NCBI RefSeq assembly: GCF_001592105.1
Contig: NZ_BCWE01000004.1
Coordinates: 1 to 64,000 of the forward strand
DNA: 64,000 nucleotides
DNA from: Desulfolucanica intricata
Lineage (GTDB): Bacteria > Bacillota > Desulfotomaculia > Desulfotomaculales > Desulfofarciminaceae
Reading direction: 5' to 3'
Shown here piece after piece: positions 38,583 to 48,283 of this stretch. Position 1 is the stretch's first letter. Each line of letters starts with the position of its first letter. The notes beneath the pieces were generated by a model. It saw nothing but the letters and a program-made list of their open reading frames with translations. It searched no databases and was not told the origin of the DNA. A program made the translations under genes and the position numbers.

Positions 38583-40301
38583 TTGTTCAATAAAGAGGAA
38601 CTGCGGCAAAAAATTTTTGACATCGACGGCAGAGGATATAAGTCCTATAAATCCATTGAGGGGGCGTATAATTTTACTAATTATATACTGTTTATAGACC
38701 ATGTGCAAAGTGATCCCTTTGCACCCCCCTCCCGGTTGAGGGTGCGGGTGGGACAGCACCGGGCAGGTTTTCCGTTGGAATTATTTAAAACCAGGGAAAG
38801 AAGAATAGCTTTGGAAGATTTCATAACAAGGCAGTTTGGGCAGGCGATAACGGAAATTACTAAAGGTAACCGTGGGATTGGTAAGAGCGGGTTGGTAGCT
38901 GTCGACCGCTGCGGCCAGGAGGTTTTGGAAAGAACCTCCATGGTAGTTAACAAGGAGTTCGTTGAAGCTCGCTTGGTAGTTGGGCTGCCCGCCCGGGGAC
39001 GAAGTGTTTTAGCTAAGGAAGCCATTGCTATATTCTTTGAAGAGCTTCCGAGAATTATTGAAAAATCGCTTATTTATGAGAGTTTGAACAAAATAAAGTT
39101 AAGGGAACATGTAGAGTTGGTTGAAGATCAGTGTTACTTGAGAGGGCAGCTGGCAGAGCGGGGTCTGGTTTCGTTTGTGGGTAACGGTTCCATACTTCCC
39201 CGGGAAAGCGGGATCAGTGACCATCCCTTATTAAAGGACCGCGTGATACCTTTTCAATCTCCACCTGAATTAGAAATATCCATAGAATTACCCAACCGGG
39301 GCGTAGTGTTCGGAATGGGTATTACCCGTGGTATTACACTCATTGTAGGAGGCGGTTATCATGGCAAGTCCACACTCCTGCGGGCCATTGAGAGGGGGGT
39401 ATACAACCATATACCCGGTGACGGTAGGGAGCTGGTCATTACTGTTGAAGATGCCGTAAAAATTCGGGCTGAAGATGGTAGAAGTGTTGAAAAAACTGAT
39501 ATTAGCGGTTTTATCAATAACTTGCCTTTTGGTCAAGATACCCGGGAGTTCACTACAGAAAATGCCAGCGGCAGTACTTCACAAGCGGCTAATATTGTAG
39601 AGGCCCTGGAAATAGGTACCAATTTGCTGTTATTGGACGAAGATACCAGTGCCACAAACTTTATGATTAGAGACGGGCGTATGCAGCAGCTGGTGGCTAA
39701 AGAAAATGAGCCAATTACTCCATTTATTGATCGGGTTAAAGAATTGTTTGAAAATATGGGAGTTTCAACGATTTTGGTGGTCGGGGGATCGGGTGACTAT
39801 TTTGCAGTGTCAGACAGAGTAATTGTTATGGAAAATTACCGGCCTAGAGATGTTACCGAACAGGCTAAAAGGATCGCGGGGCAAAATAAAGATAACCGGC
39901 GAGTGGAGATTCAAAGCCCCTATACCGAAGTGACCGCGCGGAGTCCCCAGCCGAAAAGCTTTTATCTGGGGGACAGGGATAAGGTTAGGGTGAAAAGCAT
40001 TACTGAGATTCTTTATGGTAAAGTGCTCATTAATCTGCAATACGTGGAACAACTGGTAGATCCCGGTCAAACCAATGCTATAGCTGAAATAATCAGATAT
40101 GGGCAGAAGAAATACATGGATGGCCAAACAAGTTTAAAGAAAATAATAGAAAAGGTGTTATTTGATATAGAAAACGAGGGTTTGGACATAATTTCCCCCT
40201 ATAAAGGACAGCACCCGGGTGATTATGCCCTACCCAGAAAATATGAAATTGCTGCGGCAGTGAATAGATATAGGAGATTACAAATAAAGCAGAAAGAATA
40301 G
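38583..40301 (+). CDS. ABC-class ATPase (PF09818), cytoplasmic
   Basis: 572 residues from TTG 38583 with GGGAGGTC upstream. N-terminal DGRGYKSYKSIEGAY and DHVQSDPFAPPSRLRV are hallmarks of the 'ABC_ATPase' family. Walker A is GGGYHGKSTLLRAIERGVYNHIPGDGRE, followed by GSTSQAANIVEALEIGTNLLLLDEDTSATNFMIRD with Walker B. No membrane segments. The family is widespread but its role is not established; nucleic-acid binding has been proposed. Confidence 0.85.
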   Translation: MFNKEELRQKIFDIDGRGYKSYKSIEGAYNFTNYILFIDHVQSDPFAPPSRLRVRVGQHRAGFPLELFKTRERRIALEDFITRQFGQAITEITKGNRGIGKSGLVAVDRCGQEVLERTSMVVNKEFVEARLVVGLPARGRSVLAKEAIAIFFEELPRIIEKSLIYESLNKIKLREHVELVEDQCYLRGQLAERGLVSFVGNGSILPRESGISDHPLLKDRVIPFQSPPELEISIELPNRGVVFGMGITRGITLIVGGGYHGKSTLLRAIERGVYNHIPGDGRELVITVEDAVKIRAEDGRSVEKTDISGFINNLPFGQDTREFTTENASGSTSQAANIVEALEIGTNLLLLDEDTSATNFMIRDGRMQQLVAKENEPITPFIDRVKELFENMGVSTILVVGGSGDYFAVSDRVIVMENYRPRDVTEQAKRIAGQNKDNRRVEIQSPYTEVTARSPQPKSFYLGDRDKVRVKSITEILYGKVLINLQYVEQLVDPGQTNAIAEIIRYGQKKYMDGQTSLKKIIEKVLFDIENEGLDIISPYKGQHPGDYALPRKYEIAAAVNRYRRLQIKQKE

Positions 40302-40338
40302 AAGCCACCGGCTATTCGGCCTCTTTATTAACAACTGT

Positions 40339-40500
40339 CTAACTTCTTTTTACAGCAGCGGAAATAAGCGTATCCAATTGAGACCAGTTAACTGCTGTAT
40401 TAAATCCTGGCAGAACAACTCTTTCTGTACCGCTCAGAATAAATGTCCCGGTTTTTTCTCCGTGTACATAAAAGCCGGTATCTATATAAACCGTTTTTTG
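40339..40500 (-). pseudogene. start-less gene fragment
   Basis: A 53-codon frame running from a TAA to a TAG with protein-like content (TVYIDTGFYVHGEKTGTFILSGTERVVLPGFNTAVNW) but no start codon or ribosome site. It looks like the C-terminal remnant of a lost gene. No family recognised. Confidence 0.3.
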
Positions 40501-40544
40501 TTAGCCGTAACAAACAGAATTTTCAATTAGAGAGGGTGAAATAT

Positions 40545-40700
40545 ATGTTAAGTCCGAAGGTCCGATTGATTCTTATGATCCTCGGCCCGCTTTTTATTTT
40601 GGTTGCCTTATCAAAAATATTCTCCCCCATAGTTTCAAGTTATTTATTTGCACTGGGCGTGGGGCAGGTATTTCTTTTAATGTTTAAGGGCGGTGGGTGA
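40545..40700 (+). CDS. small membrane protein
   Basis: 51 residues, two hydrophobic helices (VRLILMILGPLFILVAL, SSYLFALGVGQVFLLMF), ending KGGG. AGAGGGTG in front of ATG 40545. No family recognised; short hydrophobic proteins of this type are common in spore-formers. Confidence 0.6.
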   Translation: MLSPKVRLILMILGPLFILVALSKIFSPIVSSYLFALGVGQVFLLMFKGGG

Positions 40701-40754
40701 TGTCGTTAACAGCGGGTTAGTTTAACCTGCTCGTAGAATAATTTTCTGAAGTAT

Positions 40755-40803
40755 AAAAAAGCACCTGCATGAAGTGAATAAACTTAGTGCGGGTGTTTTT
40801 TGT
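40755..40803 (+). terminator. terminator before the GH13 gene
   Basis: Imperfect stem AGCACCTGCA...TGCGGGTGTT with TTTTTT after it. Confidence 0.65.
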
Positions 40804-40865
40804 CAGTATAGCATAATATAGAATATCAAATATTAAAAACACAACCCTTAAACGGAGGTTTTTTT

Positions 40866-42503
40866 ATGAGTACTCTAAATTTAGTTAAAGAGCCGCTTTC
40901 TCAAAACGATATTATATACTTCATACTTACCGACCGGTTTATGGACGGGGATGTCAGTAATAATACTAATCTACATGCACCGGTTGACAAGGATAATCCT
41001 TATTGTTATCATGGCGGGGATTTTAAAGGTATTAAAGAGAGAATCCCTTATCTGGTGCATCTGGGTATTACGGCTTTATGGATTACTCCGGTTTATTTAA
41101 GTATTGGTAGTTTCTATACTCCTGAAGGACGGATGGACGGTTATCACGGTTACTGGGTAATGGATTTTGAGAGGGTAGATCCACATTTGATTTCCGGTGA
41201 AAACGGAAAAAAACAATTAAAGGATTTGGTAGACTGTTTACACAAGCATAATATAAAAGTAATCTTGGATATTGTGGTCAATCACACCGGCTATCATACT
41301 GAGGTCTACCGGCAGTACCGGCAGAGAAAAATTCCTTATGATTGGTTTTATACCAAGGAGGAGCTGGATGCTTTGCCGGAAGGTAGCCGCATCAGGCACC
41401 CCTTGTTTGGGCTGCCGCATTTAAATCACAGTAAAGTAGATGCACGGGATTATTTTGTAAACAATATCGTGGATTGGATAGAGGAAATTGATATTGATGC
41501 CCTGCGTATGGATGCTATACCCCATATTGACAATGAATTCTGGTATTATTTTAAATCATATGTACGCGGTAAATATCGTAATGTTTTCTTTTTAGGAGAA
41601 GATTTCAATTATGATGAGGAATCATTAGCTGTTTACCAGAGATATCATGATTTTGATTCTCTCTTTGATTTTCCATTGTTTAGCAATATTATTGATGTAT
41701 TAATTCGTAATGAAGATACAAAACCGCCTGAACACCGCCGGGGGATGATGGCTATTGCCGGTCCCAGGTTTGGAGAAATGGCTCATATAGAGGGTGTCTT
41801 GGATGCGGACAGAAAATATAATAATGCCAACCGGTTAGTCACCATGGTGGATAATCATGATACAGAAAAAAGGCTTATGAATTGGGCGTTACAATACAGA
41901 GGAGGGGATTACCTGGCTGCAGCGGACCTTGTTAAATATGTTTTAACATTTCAGTTTACCACCCGGGGGATTCCACAGATTTATTACGGAACGGAATTAG
42001 GTATGACCGGGGACACTGCCAATGGAGGAGACGTGGAATTGCGGAAGGATATGCCCTGGGAAAAAATAGATCCCCGTACCAATGAACCACTGCCTTCTTG
42101 TACCTATGAGAGGGAGATTTATAAACATTTACAAAAATTAATTAAAATACGCAAAGAAAATCAAGCTTTGTGTTTCGGCTACTTATTTACTTTATATTCC
42201 GATTATAATATCTATGCATATTTACGGGAATTTCGAGGTAACACTGTTATAGTGGTAATGAACAACGGTTTGGAGCCTATGCAGAGCTTCCTAAAAGTAC
42301 CAATAGCTTCTAATTCAAATGTTCCCAGCCGCATTAAGAATAATCTTCAACAGCGCAGGGTTTTAGTAAATTTAATTAATCCCGAGGAGCGGTGCATGTA
42401 CCTGGAGGATGGGACAATAGAGGTAAAATTAAGGGGGAAAGAGAGTAAAGTATATCGATTGGTGGACTGGAAGAACTATAGTATAAAACAAGCCGGGTCT
42501 TGA
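40866..42503 (+). CDS. GH13 alpha-amylase-family glycoside hydrolase
   Basis: 545 residues, cytoplasmic (no signal peptide). All GH13 regions are present: DIVVNHTG, nucleophile Asp in DALRMDAIPHI, acid/base Glu in FFLGEDF, and VDNHDTEK. The C-terminal beta domain (NTVIVVMNNG) is complete. Likely acts on maltodextrins, cyclodextrin or glycogen-derived glucans inside the cell. Exact specificity cannot be set. A starch-binding-type module is encoded 2.5 kb downstream. AACGGAGG before ATG. Confidence 0.88.
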   Translation: MSTLNLVKEPLSQNDIIYFILTDRFMDGDVSNNTNLHAPVDKDNPYCYHGGDFKGIKERIPYLVHLGITALWITPVYLSIGSFYTPEGRMDGYHGYWVMDFERVDPHLISGENGKKQLKDLVDCLHKHNIKVILDIVVNHTGYHTEVYRQYRQRKIPYDWFYTKEELDALPEGSRIRHPLFGLPHLNHSKVDARDYFVNNIVDWIEEIDIDALRMDAIPHIDNEFWYYFKSYVRGKYRNVFFLGEDFNYDEESLAVYQRYHDFDSLFDFPLFSNIIDVLIRNEDTKPPEHRRGMMAIAGPRFGEMAHIEGVLDADRKYNNANRLVTMVDNHDTEKRLMNWALQYRGGDYLAAADLVKYVLTFQFTTRGIPQIYYGTELGMTGDTANGGDVELRKDMPWEKIDPRTNEPLPSCTYEREIYKHLQKLIKIRKENQALCFGYLFTLYSDYNIYAYLREFRGNTVIVVMNNGLEPMQSFLKVPIASNSNVPSRIKNNLQQRRVLVNLINPEERCMYLEDGTIEVKLRGKESKVYRLVDWKNYSIKQAGS

Positions 42504-42520
42504 TCCGGCTTGTTTTATGT
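42490..42520 (+). terminator. terminator after the GH13 gene
   Basis: ACAAGCCGGGTC/GATCCGGCTTGT with TTTTA after. Confidence 0.8.
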
Positions 42521-42541
42521 AAAGAATCATACTTTGTTTAT

Positions 42542-42640
42542 TTAACGGCGATGCTTCATAGAAATACTAATACATAATGCTGCGCCGCCCCATAATACGA
42601 CCATGCCAAATATCATCATGGCAATTGCACTGCCTGTCAT
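42542..42640 (-). CDS. metS: MetS-like small subunit of a methionine/alanine transporter
   Basis: 32 residues, TGSAIAMMIFGMVVLWGGAALCISISMKHRR, one membrane helix. This is the pattern of MetS (PF16951), the tiny subunit required by the NSS transporter MetP in Corynebacterium. It starts 22 nt after the transporter gene on the same strand with GGGGAGGT in front. Confidence 0.8.
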   Translation of the reverse strand: MTGSAIAMMIFGMVVLWGGAALCISISMKHRR

Positions 42641-42662
42641 AAAATTTTACCTCCCCAAATAA

Positions 42663-44159
42663 TCACTCTTTAGTTTTTACAAAAACATTGCCGTCTTTCC
42701 ATTTGATAGAATTAAGGATAAAGGCTCCGACCAGTACTGCAGCAAGTAGGGACCAACCCATGATTAACAGGGCACTGTTGGTATAACCTCCGTAAGGTAC
42801 TCTAATGTCACCCAATAAATTCTGTACGGCCATGTAACCCAGAACAATCGGGGTAACTACCTTAAGGGTAAAGTTCCACCAGTTTCCAACTGTAAAGTCG
42901 GAAATTGGGTTAATATGCTTTTTAACTGTATCTAATTTGAAGAACCAGCTGAGCAAAATAACTTCTACCAGACCCCCGAAGACAATACCAAAGTTATTAA
43001 TAAAATGATCAACGATATCAAGAATATATAATCCGGCCCCCGTGGCAAAAATCAGACTTAAAGTACTTGCAACCAGGCAGTAGATAGTTGTAATTTTTTT
43101 ACGGGATGAATTAAATTTATCTATTAGTCCGGAAATAACAGCTTCATTAATAGAAATGGCTGAAGTTAGACCGGCAAAGAATAGAGAAAGAAAGAACAGT
43201 GCCCCGAAAACTCCTTGCAGTACAGGTAATTCGCTGATTGCCTGGGGGAAAGTTGCAAAGGCTAAAAAGATTCCTTTATCAACAACTTTATCAAAAGGTA
43301 CTCCTTGGGCTTGGGCCATATATCCCAGAATACCGAACACGGCAAGTCCTGCTAACAGACTGAATCCACAGTTGATTAACGCTGTCATAAAGCCATTATT
43401 AACGATATCGGATTTAGGGGGCAGATAACTGGAATAAGAAATCATAATAGCAAAAGCAATACTTAATGTAAAGAAAATTTGCCCGTAAGCGGCTACCCAA
43501 ACTTTATAATTCAGGATTTTGCTAAAATCAGGTTGAAATAAATAATTTAAACCTTCGGCAGCACCTGGTAAAGTAACTCCTCTTATGGCGATAATAATCA
43601 TTATAAAAAATAATAGTGGCATCATAACTTTATTGGCCTTTTCAATACCGTTTTTAACCCCGGTAAATAAAATTACGAAATTAATCAACCAAACTATAAG
43701 CAGTGGAATTAAAACTTTGCTATTCAAGCCACCTAAATTTAAAGGATTATCAGTAAGCCCCAGGAAATTACCAATAAAGAATCCTGTTGGATCGCCTCCC
43801 CACGCTTGATTGAAGGAAAAACCGATATAAGAAAAACTCCAAGCGATTATAATTACGTAATAAACAGCAATTACAAAGCTGACCATTACCTGCCACCAGC
43901 CAAGTATTTCCCACTTAGGGTTAATTTGGGCAAAAGTTAGCGGGGCAGAGCCTTTATATTTGTGACCCAGGCCAAATTCTAAAATCATTATGGGTATGCC
44001 TGCTGTTAGAAGGGCAAAGAAATAGGGGATTAAAAAGGCACCGCCACCGTTATCGTAAGCCATATAAGGAAATCGCCAGATGTTTCCTAACCCGATAGCT
44101 GAGCCGACTGCAGCCAGAATAAATCCAACTCGTGTTCCCCATTGTTCACGCTGAGCCAT
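42663..44159 (-). CDS. metP: sodium-dependent NSS-family amino-acid transporter (MetP-like)
   Basis: 498 residues, about 11-12 membrane helices. The N-terminal EQWGTRVGFILAAVGSAIGLGNIWRFPYMAYDNGGGAFLIPYF is the sodium- and substrate-binding segment of neurotransmitter:sodium symporters. Pairing with a MetS gene points to methionine/alanine uptake. A TATAACTCCTCCC complement gives its ribosome site. Upstream (44160-44412) is an AT-rich divergent promoter region. Confidence 0.87.
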   Translation of the reverse strand: MAQREQWGTRVGFILAAVGSAIGLGNIWRFPYMAYDNGGGAFLIPYFFALLTAGIPIMILEFGLGHKYKGSAPLTFAQINPKWEILGWWQVMVSFVIAVYYVIIIAWSFSYIGFSFNQAWGGDPTGFFIGNFLGLTDNPLNLGGLNSKVLIPLLIVWLINFVILFTGVKNGIEKANKVMMPLLFFIMIIIAIRGVTLPGAAEGLNYLFQPDFSKILNYKVWVAAYGQIFFTLSIAFAIMISYSSYLPPKSDIVNNGFMTALINCGFSLLAGLAVFGILGYMAQAQGVPFDKVVDKGIFLAFATFPQAISELPVLQGVFGALFFLSLFFAGLTSAISINEAVISGLIDKFNSSRKKITTIYCLVASTLSLIFATGAGLYILDIVDHFINNFGIVFGGLVEVILLSWFFKLDTVKKHINPISDFTVGNWWNFTLKVVTPIVLGYMAVQNLLGDIRVPYGGYTNSALLIMGWSLLAAVLVGAFILNSIKWKDGNVFVKTKE

Positions 44160-44412
44160 GATATAACTCCTCCCTTATATCCTGTTTAGAAAAAAGCCAT
44201 TTTTATGGATTTTCCCTCTTTATTATTAAAATTTTATTATTTTATAAATATTTTTTCATATTGTTATATTAATTTTAATATTTCTACAAAAAATGTATAA
44301 ATCCTTTATTTACCCTACTGCATATTTACAAAATAATAAAAAAACTTTCTGGGATAATAGCTTATTAACTGATATACTATAGTTAGCATGTAGGACGATG
44401 GAGGGATTTATC

Positions 44413-44694
44413 ATGTTAATCGGGGCTATGTCAGTGGACTTATTTATCGGAGAGGCGGCTTCTTTAAAGGATAAAAGACGTTATTTGAAAAGTATTATCG
44501 AGAGGATAAAGTCTCGTTTTAATGTTTCCATAGCCGAGGTTGATCAGCAGGAGCTTTGGCAGCGTTCAACTCTGGGAGTTTCCTGTGTAAGTAATGAGCG
44601 CGTGCATGTGGATAAAATGTTATCCTCAGTTATCAATTTTATTGAGGCCCAGGATAGTGTGGAAATAATAAATTATAATTATGAAATTTTATAA
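44413..44694 (+). CDS. DUF503-family protein (YlxP-like)
   Basis: 93 residues from ATG 44413 (GGAGGG upstream). LIGAMSVDLFIGEAASLKDKRRYLKSIIERIKSRFNVSIAEVDQQELWQRSTLGVSCVSNERVHVDKMLSSVINFIE is the whole DUF503 domain. Homologues sit in ribosome-maturation operons and may bind RNA; function unproven. Confidence 0.85.
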   Translation: MLIGAMSVDLFIGEAASLKDKRRYLKSIIERIKSRFNVSIAEVDQQELWQRSTLGVSCVSNERVHVDKMLSSVINFIEAQDSVEIINYNYEIL

Positions 44695-44722
44695 AAAAAC
44701 CTACTTTTAAAGTAGGCTTTCA
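44693..44722 (+). terminator. terminator after DUF503 gene
   Basis: AAACCTACTTT/AAAGTAGGCTTT hairpin; overlaps the end of the small minus-strand ORF. Confidence 0.7.
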
Positions 44723-44884
44723 CATTAAGGAGAAATGTACATGGAGTAGAACCATACCTGTTATAAACCTGATAGTTAGCCTGGACAATAGTGGCTTGTG
44801 AGTATCACAAAGATCATCGAATGATTGTAAAACCAGTACGAGACCGGCGATTGCAGATAAAATAGCCAGAAGATTAATTAGCAA
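44720..44884 (-). CDS. small membrane protein
   Basis: 54 residues from TTG 44884 preceded by a perfect GGAGGTG. LINLLAILSAIAGLVLVLQSF is a membrane helix, followed by a second weaker one. No family recognised. The strong ribosome site is the main evidence. Confidence 0.5.
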   Translation of the reverse strand: MLINLLAILSAIAGLVLVLQSFDDLCDTHKPLLSRLTIRFITGMVLLHVHFSLM

Positions 44885-44981
44885 GCTTTAATCACCTCCG
44901 AAACTTTCTTTTTTATTTGATTTATATGCAGTTAGTCTTATTGAAGACCAGTTAACTAAATAAGAAAAAGTCACATAATAA

Positions 44982-45013
44982 ATAACCCGGTTTTATGTTT
45001 CCGGGTTATTTTT
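44982..45013 (-). terminator. terminator of the carbohydrate-binding module gene
   Basis: AATAACCCGG/CCGGGTTATT stem; T-run on the minus-strand side. Confidence 0.7.
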
Positions 45014-45019
45014 ATGGTT

Positions 45020-45346
45020 TTAGAAGCCTGAAGTGATGCGGTACATCCAGTTGTGTCCATCATTATTGTCCCAGTTCTGCGCATTGTCTTTAAAGCAGAA
45101 ATTAACCTGATTATCCTGCATAATAATAGTTTTCTGCCAGCCTTGAGGAGTTTTTTCCATCCTGAATTCTCCGGCGCTGTGCCAGTTATCCCCAAAGCCA
45201 TGGTGCAAATAAATTTCCTGAGCACCGGACTTCTGAAGTAAACCTGTATAAGCAATGGTTACTTCCCGTCCGTCCGGGGTAAGGGGGGTAACTTGTACAC
45301 CCCGGTAAGAATCTGTCCAACCACCATATGAATGAGTACCTGACAT
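45020..45346 (-). CDS. stand-alone carbohydrate-binding module (CBM25/53 starch-binding type)
   Basis: 108 residues from ATG 45346 (GGAGGTG in front). VTIAYTGLLQKSGAQEIYLHHGFGDNWHSAGEFRMEKTPQGWQKTIIM...VNFCFKDNAQNWDNNDGHNWMYRI has the Trp-rich starch-binding pattern. No catalytic domain or signal peptide; may bind glycogen or alpha-glucan in the cytoplasm, which fits the nearby GH13 enzyme. Confidence 0.78.
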   Translation of the reverse strand: MSGTHSYGGWTDSYRGVQVTPLTPDGREVTIAYTGLLQKSGAQEIYLHHGFGDNWHSAGEFRMEKTPQGWQKTIIMQDNQVNFCFKDNAQNWDNNDGHNWMYRITSGF

Positions 45347-45535
45347 GTTTAACACCTCCAAAAAAAAGTCTTTAATGAAACATTTATAGTTTGCTCCATG
45401 GATTTTTTTATATAACTAATTTGTCCAGCCATTTATATGAAGAATTGGGAGTGTTATCTGCAATTTCCAGGTAGGGATTTAAATTTTTTTGCAGAAATAT
45501 AATAAATCTGATTTATTAAAAAAGGAGAGGATATT

Positions 45536-45985
45536 ATGGCTGAAAGTGCTTCCACGCAAGCCCGGAATAAGGCCGGGGGGTATTTTCGGGAAGGTTATAA
45601 TTGTGCGGAGGCCATTTTTTTAACTTTCCGGGAATATCTTGTTCCGGAAATTAATCCTGAAACGGTAAAAATGGTTACCGGCTTTGGTGGGGGCCTGGGA
45701 CATGCCGGGTGTATGTGTGGTGCTTTACTGAGTTCCGTTATGTCATTAAATATGGTTAAAGGCAGAATTTCTAATAAAGAAGATCGTAAGGCAGCCTATG
45801 AATTAGCCCGCCAGTTTCATGACCGCTTCGAGGATAAGTTTGGCAATACTTGCTGCCGGGCATTAAATCCCCATCCTTTTGATACCCCTGAACATTTGAA
45901 AAATTGCCTAAAAATTACCGGTAATACGGCTAAGCTTTTAATGGAATTTTTACAAGAAAAAGGCCTGTATCAAAAGGATGAATAA
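45536..45985 (+). CDS. C_GCAxxG_C_C-family redox protein
   Basis: 149 residues. YNCAEAIFLTF, GFGGGLGHAGCMCGALLSSVMSLN, FEDKFGNTCCRAL and LKNCL give the conserved cysteine pattern of TIGR01909. These are thought to bind metal or haem in anaerobes and often accompany oxidoreductases; the true role is unknown. GGAGAGG precedes the ATG. Confidence 0.85.
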   Translation: MAESASTQARNKAGGYFREGYNCAEAIFLTFREYLVPEINPETVKMVTGFGGGLGHAGCMCGALLSSVMSLNMVKGRISNKEDRKAAYELARQFHDRFEDKFGNTCCRALNPHPFDTPEHLKNCLKITGNTAKLLMEFLQEKGLYQKDE

Positions 45986-46029
45986 AAAATACCACAATGA
46001 ACAGAAACATAACGTATTAAGCTAAAAAA

Positions 46030-46066
46030 AGGCGTCCTACCGTTAAATGCGGAGGACGCTTTTTTA
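46030..46066. terminator. bidirectional terminator
   Basis: AAAAAAGGCGTCCT/AGGACGCTTTTTT, between convergent genes. Confidence 0.85.
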
Positions 46067-46201
46067 GCTCGGATCTAGCTCATCAAAAGATAATTTGGTA
46101 ACTTTAGTTATATTTCCTTCTTTTTTATCCTTTTCAGTGGCTTTTTTATTTAGAACATTTTCCTGCCCGGGTGCATAAACCGGCACTTTCTTTTTGCTCA
46201 T
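46064..46201 (-). CDS. small hydrophilic protein
   Basis: 45 residues from ATG 46201 (GGGAGAGGG): SKKKVPVYAPGQENVLNKKATEKDKKEG...LSFDELDPS. Lys-rich and disordered-looking. Longer starts in the frame lack ribosome sites. No family recognised. Confidence 0.55.
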   Translation of the reverse strand: MSKKKVPVYAPGQENVLNKKATEKDKKEGNITKVTKLSFDELDPS

Positions 46202-46726
46202 GAGTACCCTCTCCCTTCGGAACTCTTGAAATGACGATATCTTTTTATAATTTTCCCGGATGAATTCAATATATACAGGTATGCTGCCCAAGGATAATGA
46301 TGCCAGTCTTGCTGCAACGCTAATTGCACCCATCACGTGAGTAAACTGGGGCTACGGCGGAAAAGCAGGGCTGAAAAAAGCTGCACCGGGATAATTGGCA
46401 GTCCGGTGATAAAACCGGCTTTAGATGCCTTCGTATATTGGAGTTTTATTGTTTGCAGATCTACTTTAAATATTTCTGTCTAATTTTTTCATAATCATTT
46501 ACCTTCATACTAAAGTCATAATATTTTCCCATTAATTTTTTAGTGTTAATAAATTTATAATTATTCAAAAGTTAGGTAGCAATGAGAAGGAATTTGTAAA
46601 AATAAGTCGAATTCAAAACGCATGTGAGTAAAATAAAGTTTTGAAGAATAGAATTTGATTTACAAGGGGGTGCCGAATTTATTTATTGTTTTCCCGGAGA
46701 ATTATTTAAATGTAGGAGGAAATAAA
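46202..46726. other. intergenic region with leader-like hairpins before the amino-acid transporter
   Basis: About 520 bases. A hairpin CACCGG...CCGGTG (about 46384-46408) followed by AAAACCGGCTTT sits in a GC-richer patch. It may be a regulatory leader, but it matches no riboswitch class I know. Confidence 0.4.
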
Positions 46727-47518
46727 ATGAAAAAGTTTATGAGATTTGCTGTGTTAATCACGGCAATTTTAACTGCTGCTGCTTTAGCCGTAGGATGTGG
46801 CAGTGATAACCAAAAATTGACTGCAGCATTTGAACCGACCTTTGCACCCTTTGAATCCACCGATGAAAAAGGTGAATTTGTTGGTTTTGACATTGACCTG
46901 ATAAAAGCAATCGGAGAAGTGCAGGGTTTTGACGTAGAATTACGCAGCATGGGTTTTGACGGATTAGTCGGTGCCGTTCAAACAGAACAGATTGATGTGG
47001 CTATTTCCGGAATGACCATAGATGAAGAGCGTAAGAAAAAGGTTAATTTTTCAATCCCTTATTACGAAGCAGGTTTGATTATGGCTGTACGTGAGGGCGA
47101 TAATGAGATAACCAAGCCGGAAGATTTAAAGGGTAAAATAATTGCCGTACAAATCGGTACCACAGGTGCTAAAAAGGCTAATGAGTTTGCCAGACAATAT
47201 GGTGCCGAAGTAAAAACTTTCAACAGTACTGATTTGGTGTTTATGGAATTGATCAATGGTAATGCAGATGTAGTAATTAACGACAAGCCGGTAACTGAGG
47301 ATTTTATCAGTAAAAAAGGTCTTGGTAAAGTAAAAATGGTAGGTGAGCCGCTGACCGGTGAGTATTACGGTATTGCAGTATCTAAGAAAAATACCGAATT
47401 ACTGAATAGTATTAATGAGGGCCTGGAGAAATTGAAGGAAAACGGTAAATACGAAGAGATTTATAGAAAGTGGTTTAAAAATGACCCGCCCGAATTCTTA
47501 CCGGGTGAACCCAAGTAA
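46727..47518 (+). CDS. amino-acid ABC transporter substrate-binding lipoprotein
   Basis: 263 residues from ATG 46727 (AGGAGG). Lipobox LAVGC with Cys24. Family 3 solute-binding fold: FAPFESTDEKGEFVGFDIDLIKAIGE, GLVGAVQTEQIDVAISGMTIDEERKKKVNFSIPYYEAGL, and GTTGAKKANEFA. GlnH/ArtI-like, for glutamine or another polar amino acid. First gene of the transporter operon. Confidence 0.9.
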   Translation: MKKFMRFAVLITAILTAAALAVGCGSDNQKLTAAFEPTFAPFESTDEKGEFVGFDIDLIKAIGEVQGFDVELRSMGFDGLVGAVQTEQIDVAISGMTIDEERKKKVNFSIPYYEAGLIMAVREGDNEITKPEDLKGKIIAVQIGTTGAKKANEFARQYGAEVKTFNSTDLVFMELINGNADVVINDKPVTEDFISKKGLGKVKMVGEPLTGEYYGIAVSKKNTELLNSINEGLEKLKENGKYEEIYRKWFKNDPPEFLPGEPK

Positions 47519-47552
47519 TAAATTGTAAATAAGAATATATAAAATAACATCG

Positions 47553-47588
47553 ATATGCGTAACCAATATTAATGTGTTACGCATATTT
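47553..47588 (+). promoter_or_regulatory. hairpin between binding-protein and permease genes
   Basis: ATATGCGTAAC / GTTACGCATAT stem with a CAATATTAATGT loop. Probably reduces read-through so that the binding protein is made in excess over the membrane parts. Confidence 0.7.
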
Positions 47589-47617
47589 ATTGTTCTAATT
47601 GTTAAAGAGGTGTATCT

Positions 47618-48283
47618 ATGGAAGTTATATTACACGCCCTGCCTTTACAAATAGCCGGAGCAGGCGTATCACTGCTGATTACATTAATAGGTGTAATCCT
47701 TGGTAGTTTGCTGGGTCTGACCGCCGGTTTGGCCCGCCTTTCCGGAAATATATTATTACGACTGTTCGGAACTTCTTACGTTGACTTCTTCCGGGGAACT
47801 CCTTTGTTCGTGCAAATCATGCTCGTATACTTTGGTATTCCCAGATTGGCTGTTTTAATGTTTGATGTAAACTTTTCTTTAAATGTTTGGGTGGCATCCA
47901 TAATTTCTATTAGTTTAAACAGCGGTGCTTATATTGCGGAAATTTTTCGGGCGGGGGTGCAGTCTATCGAAAAGGGGCAGATAGAAGCGGCCCGCTCCCT
48001 GGGAATGACCAAGTCCCAGGCCATGCGATATGTTATCCTGCCCCAGGCTTTTAAGCGGGTAATCCCACCTATGGGTAATGAATTTATTGCTCTCTTAAAA
48101 GACACTTCATTACTGGCGGTTATCGGTTTTGAAGAATTGGCCCGGAAAACCCAGTTGGAGGCCGCCCGTACTTATGCTACCTTTGAATTGTGGATGACTG
48201 CGGCTTTAATCTACTTGGCCATGACATTTACCTTCTCCCGCTTGGTGGATAAATTGGAGAGGAGGTTGAAAACCGGTGATTAG
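47618..48283 (+). CDS. amino-acid ABC transporter permease
   Basis: 221 residues with about five membrane helices. The HisM/GlnP EAA loop is [44 protein letters not shown]. Overlaps the ATPase gene by 8 bases. Forms the channel for the neighbouring binding protein. Confidence 0.92.
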   Translation: MEVILHALPLQIAGAGVSLLITLIGVILGSLLGLTAGLARLSGNILLRLFGTSYVDFFRGTPLFVQIMLVYFGIPRLAVLMFDVNFSLNVWVASIISISLNSGAYIAEIFRAGVQSIEKGQIEAARSLGMTKSQAMRYVILPQAFKRVIPPMGNEFIALLKDTSLLAVIGFEELARKTQLEAARTYATFELWMTAALIYLAMTFTFSRLVDKLERRLKTGD

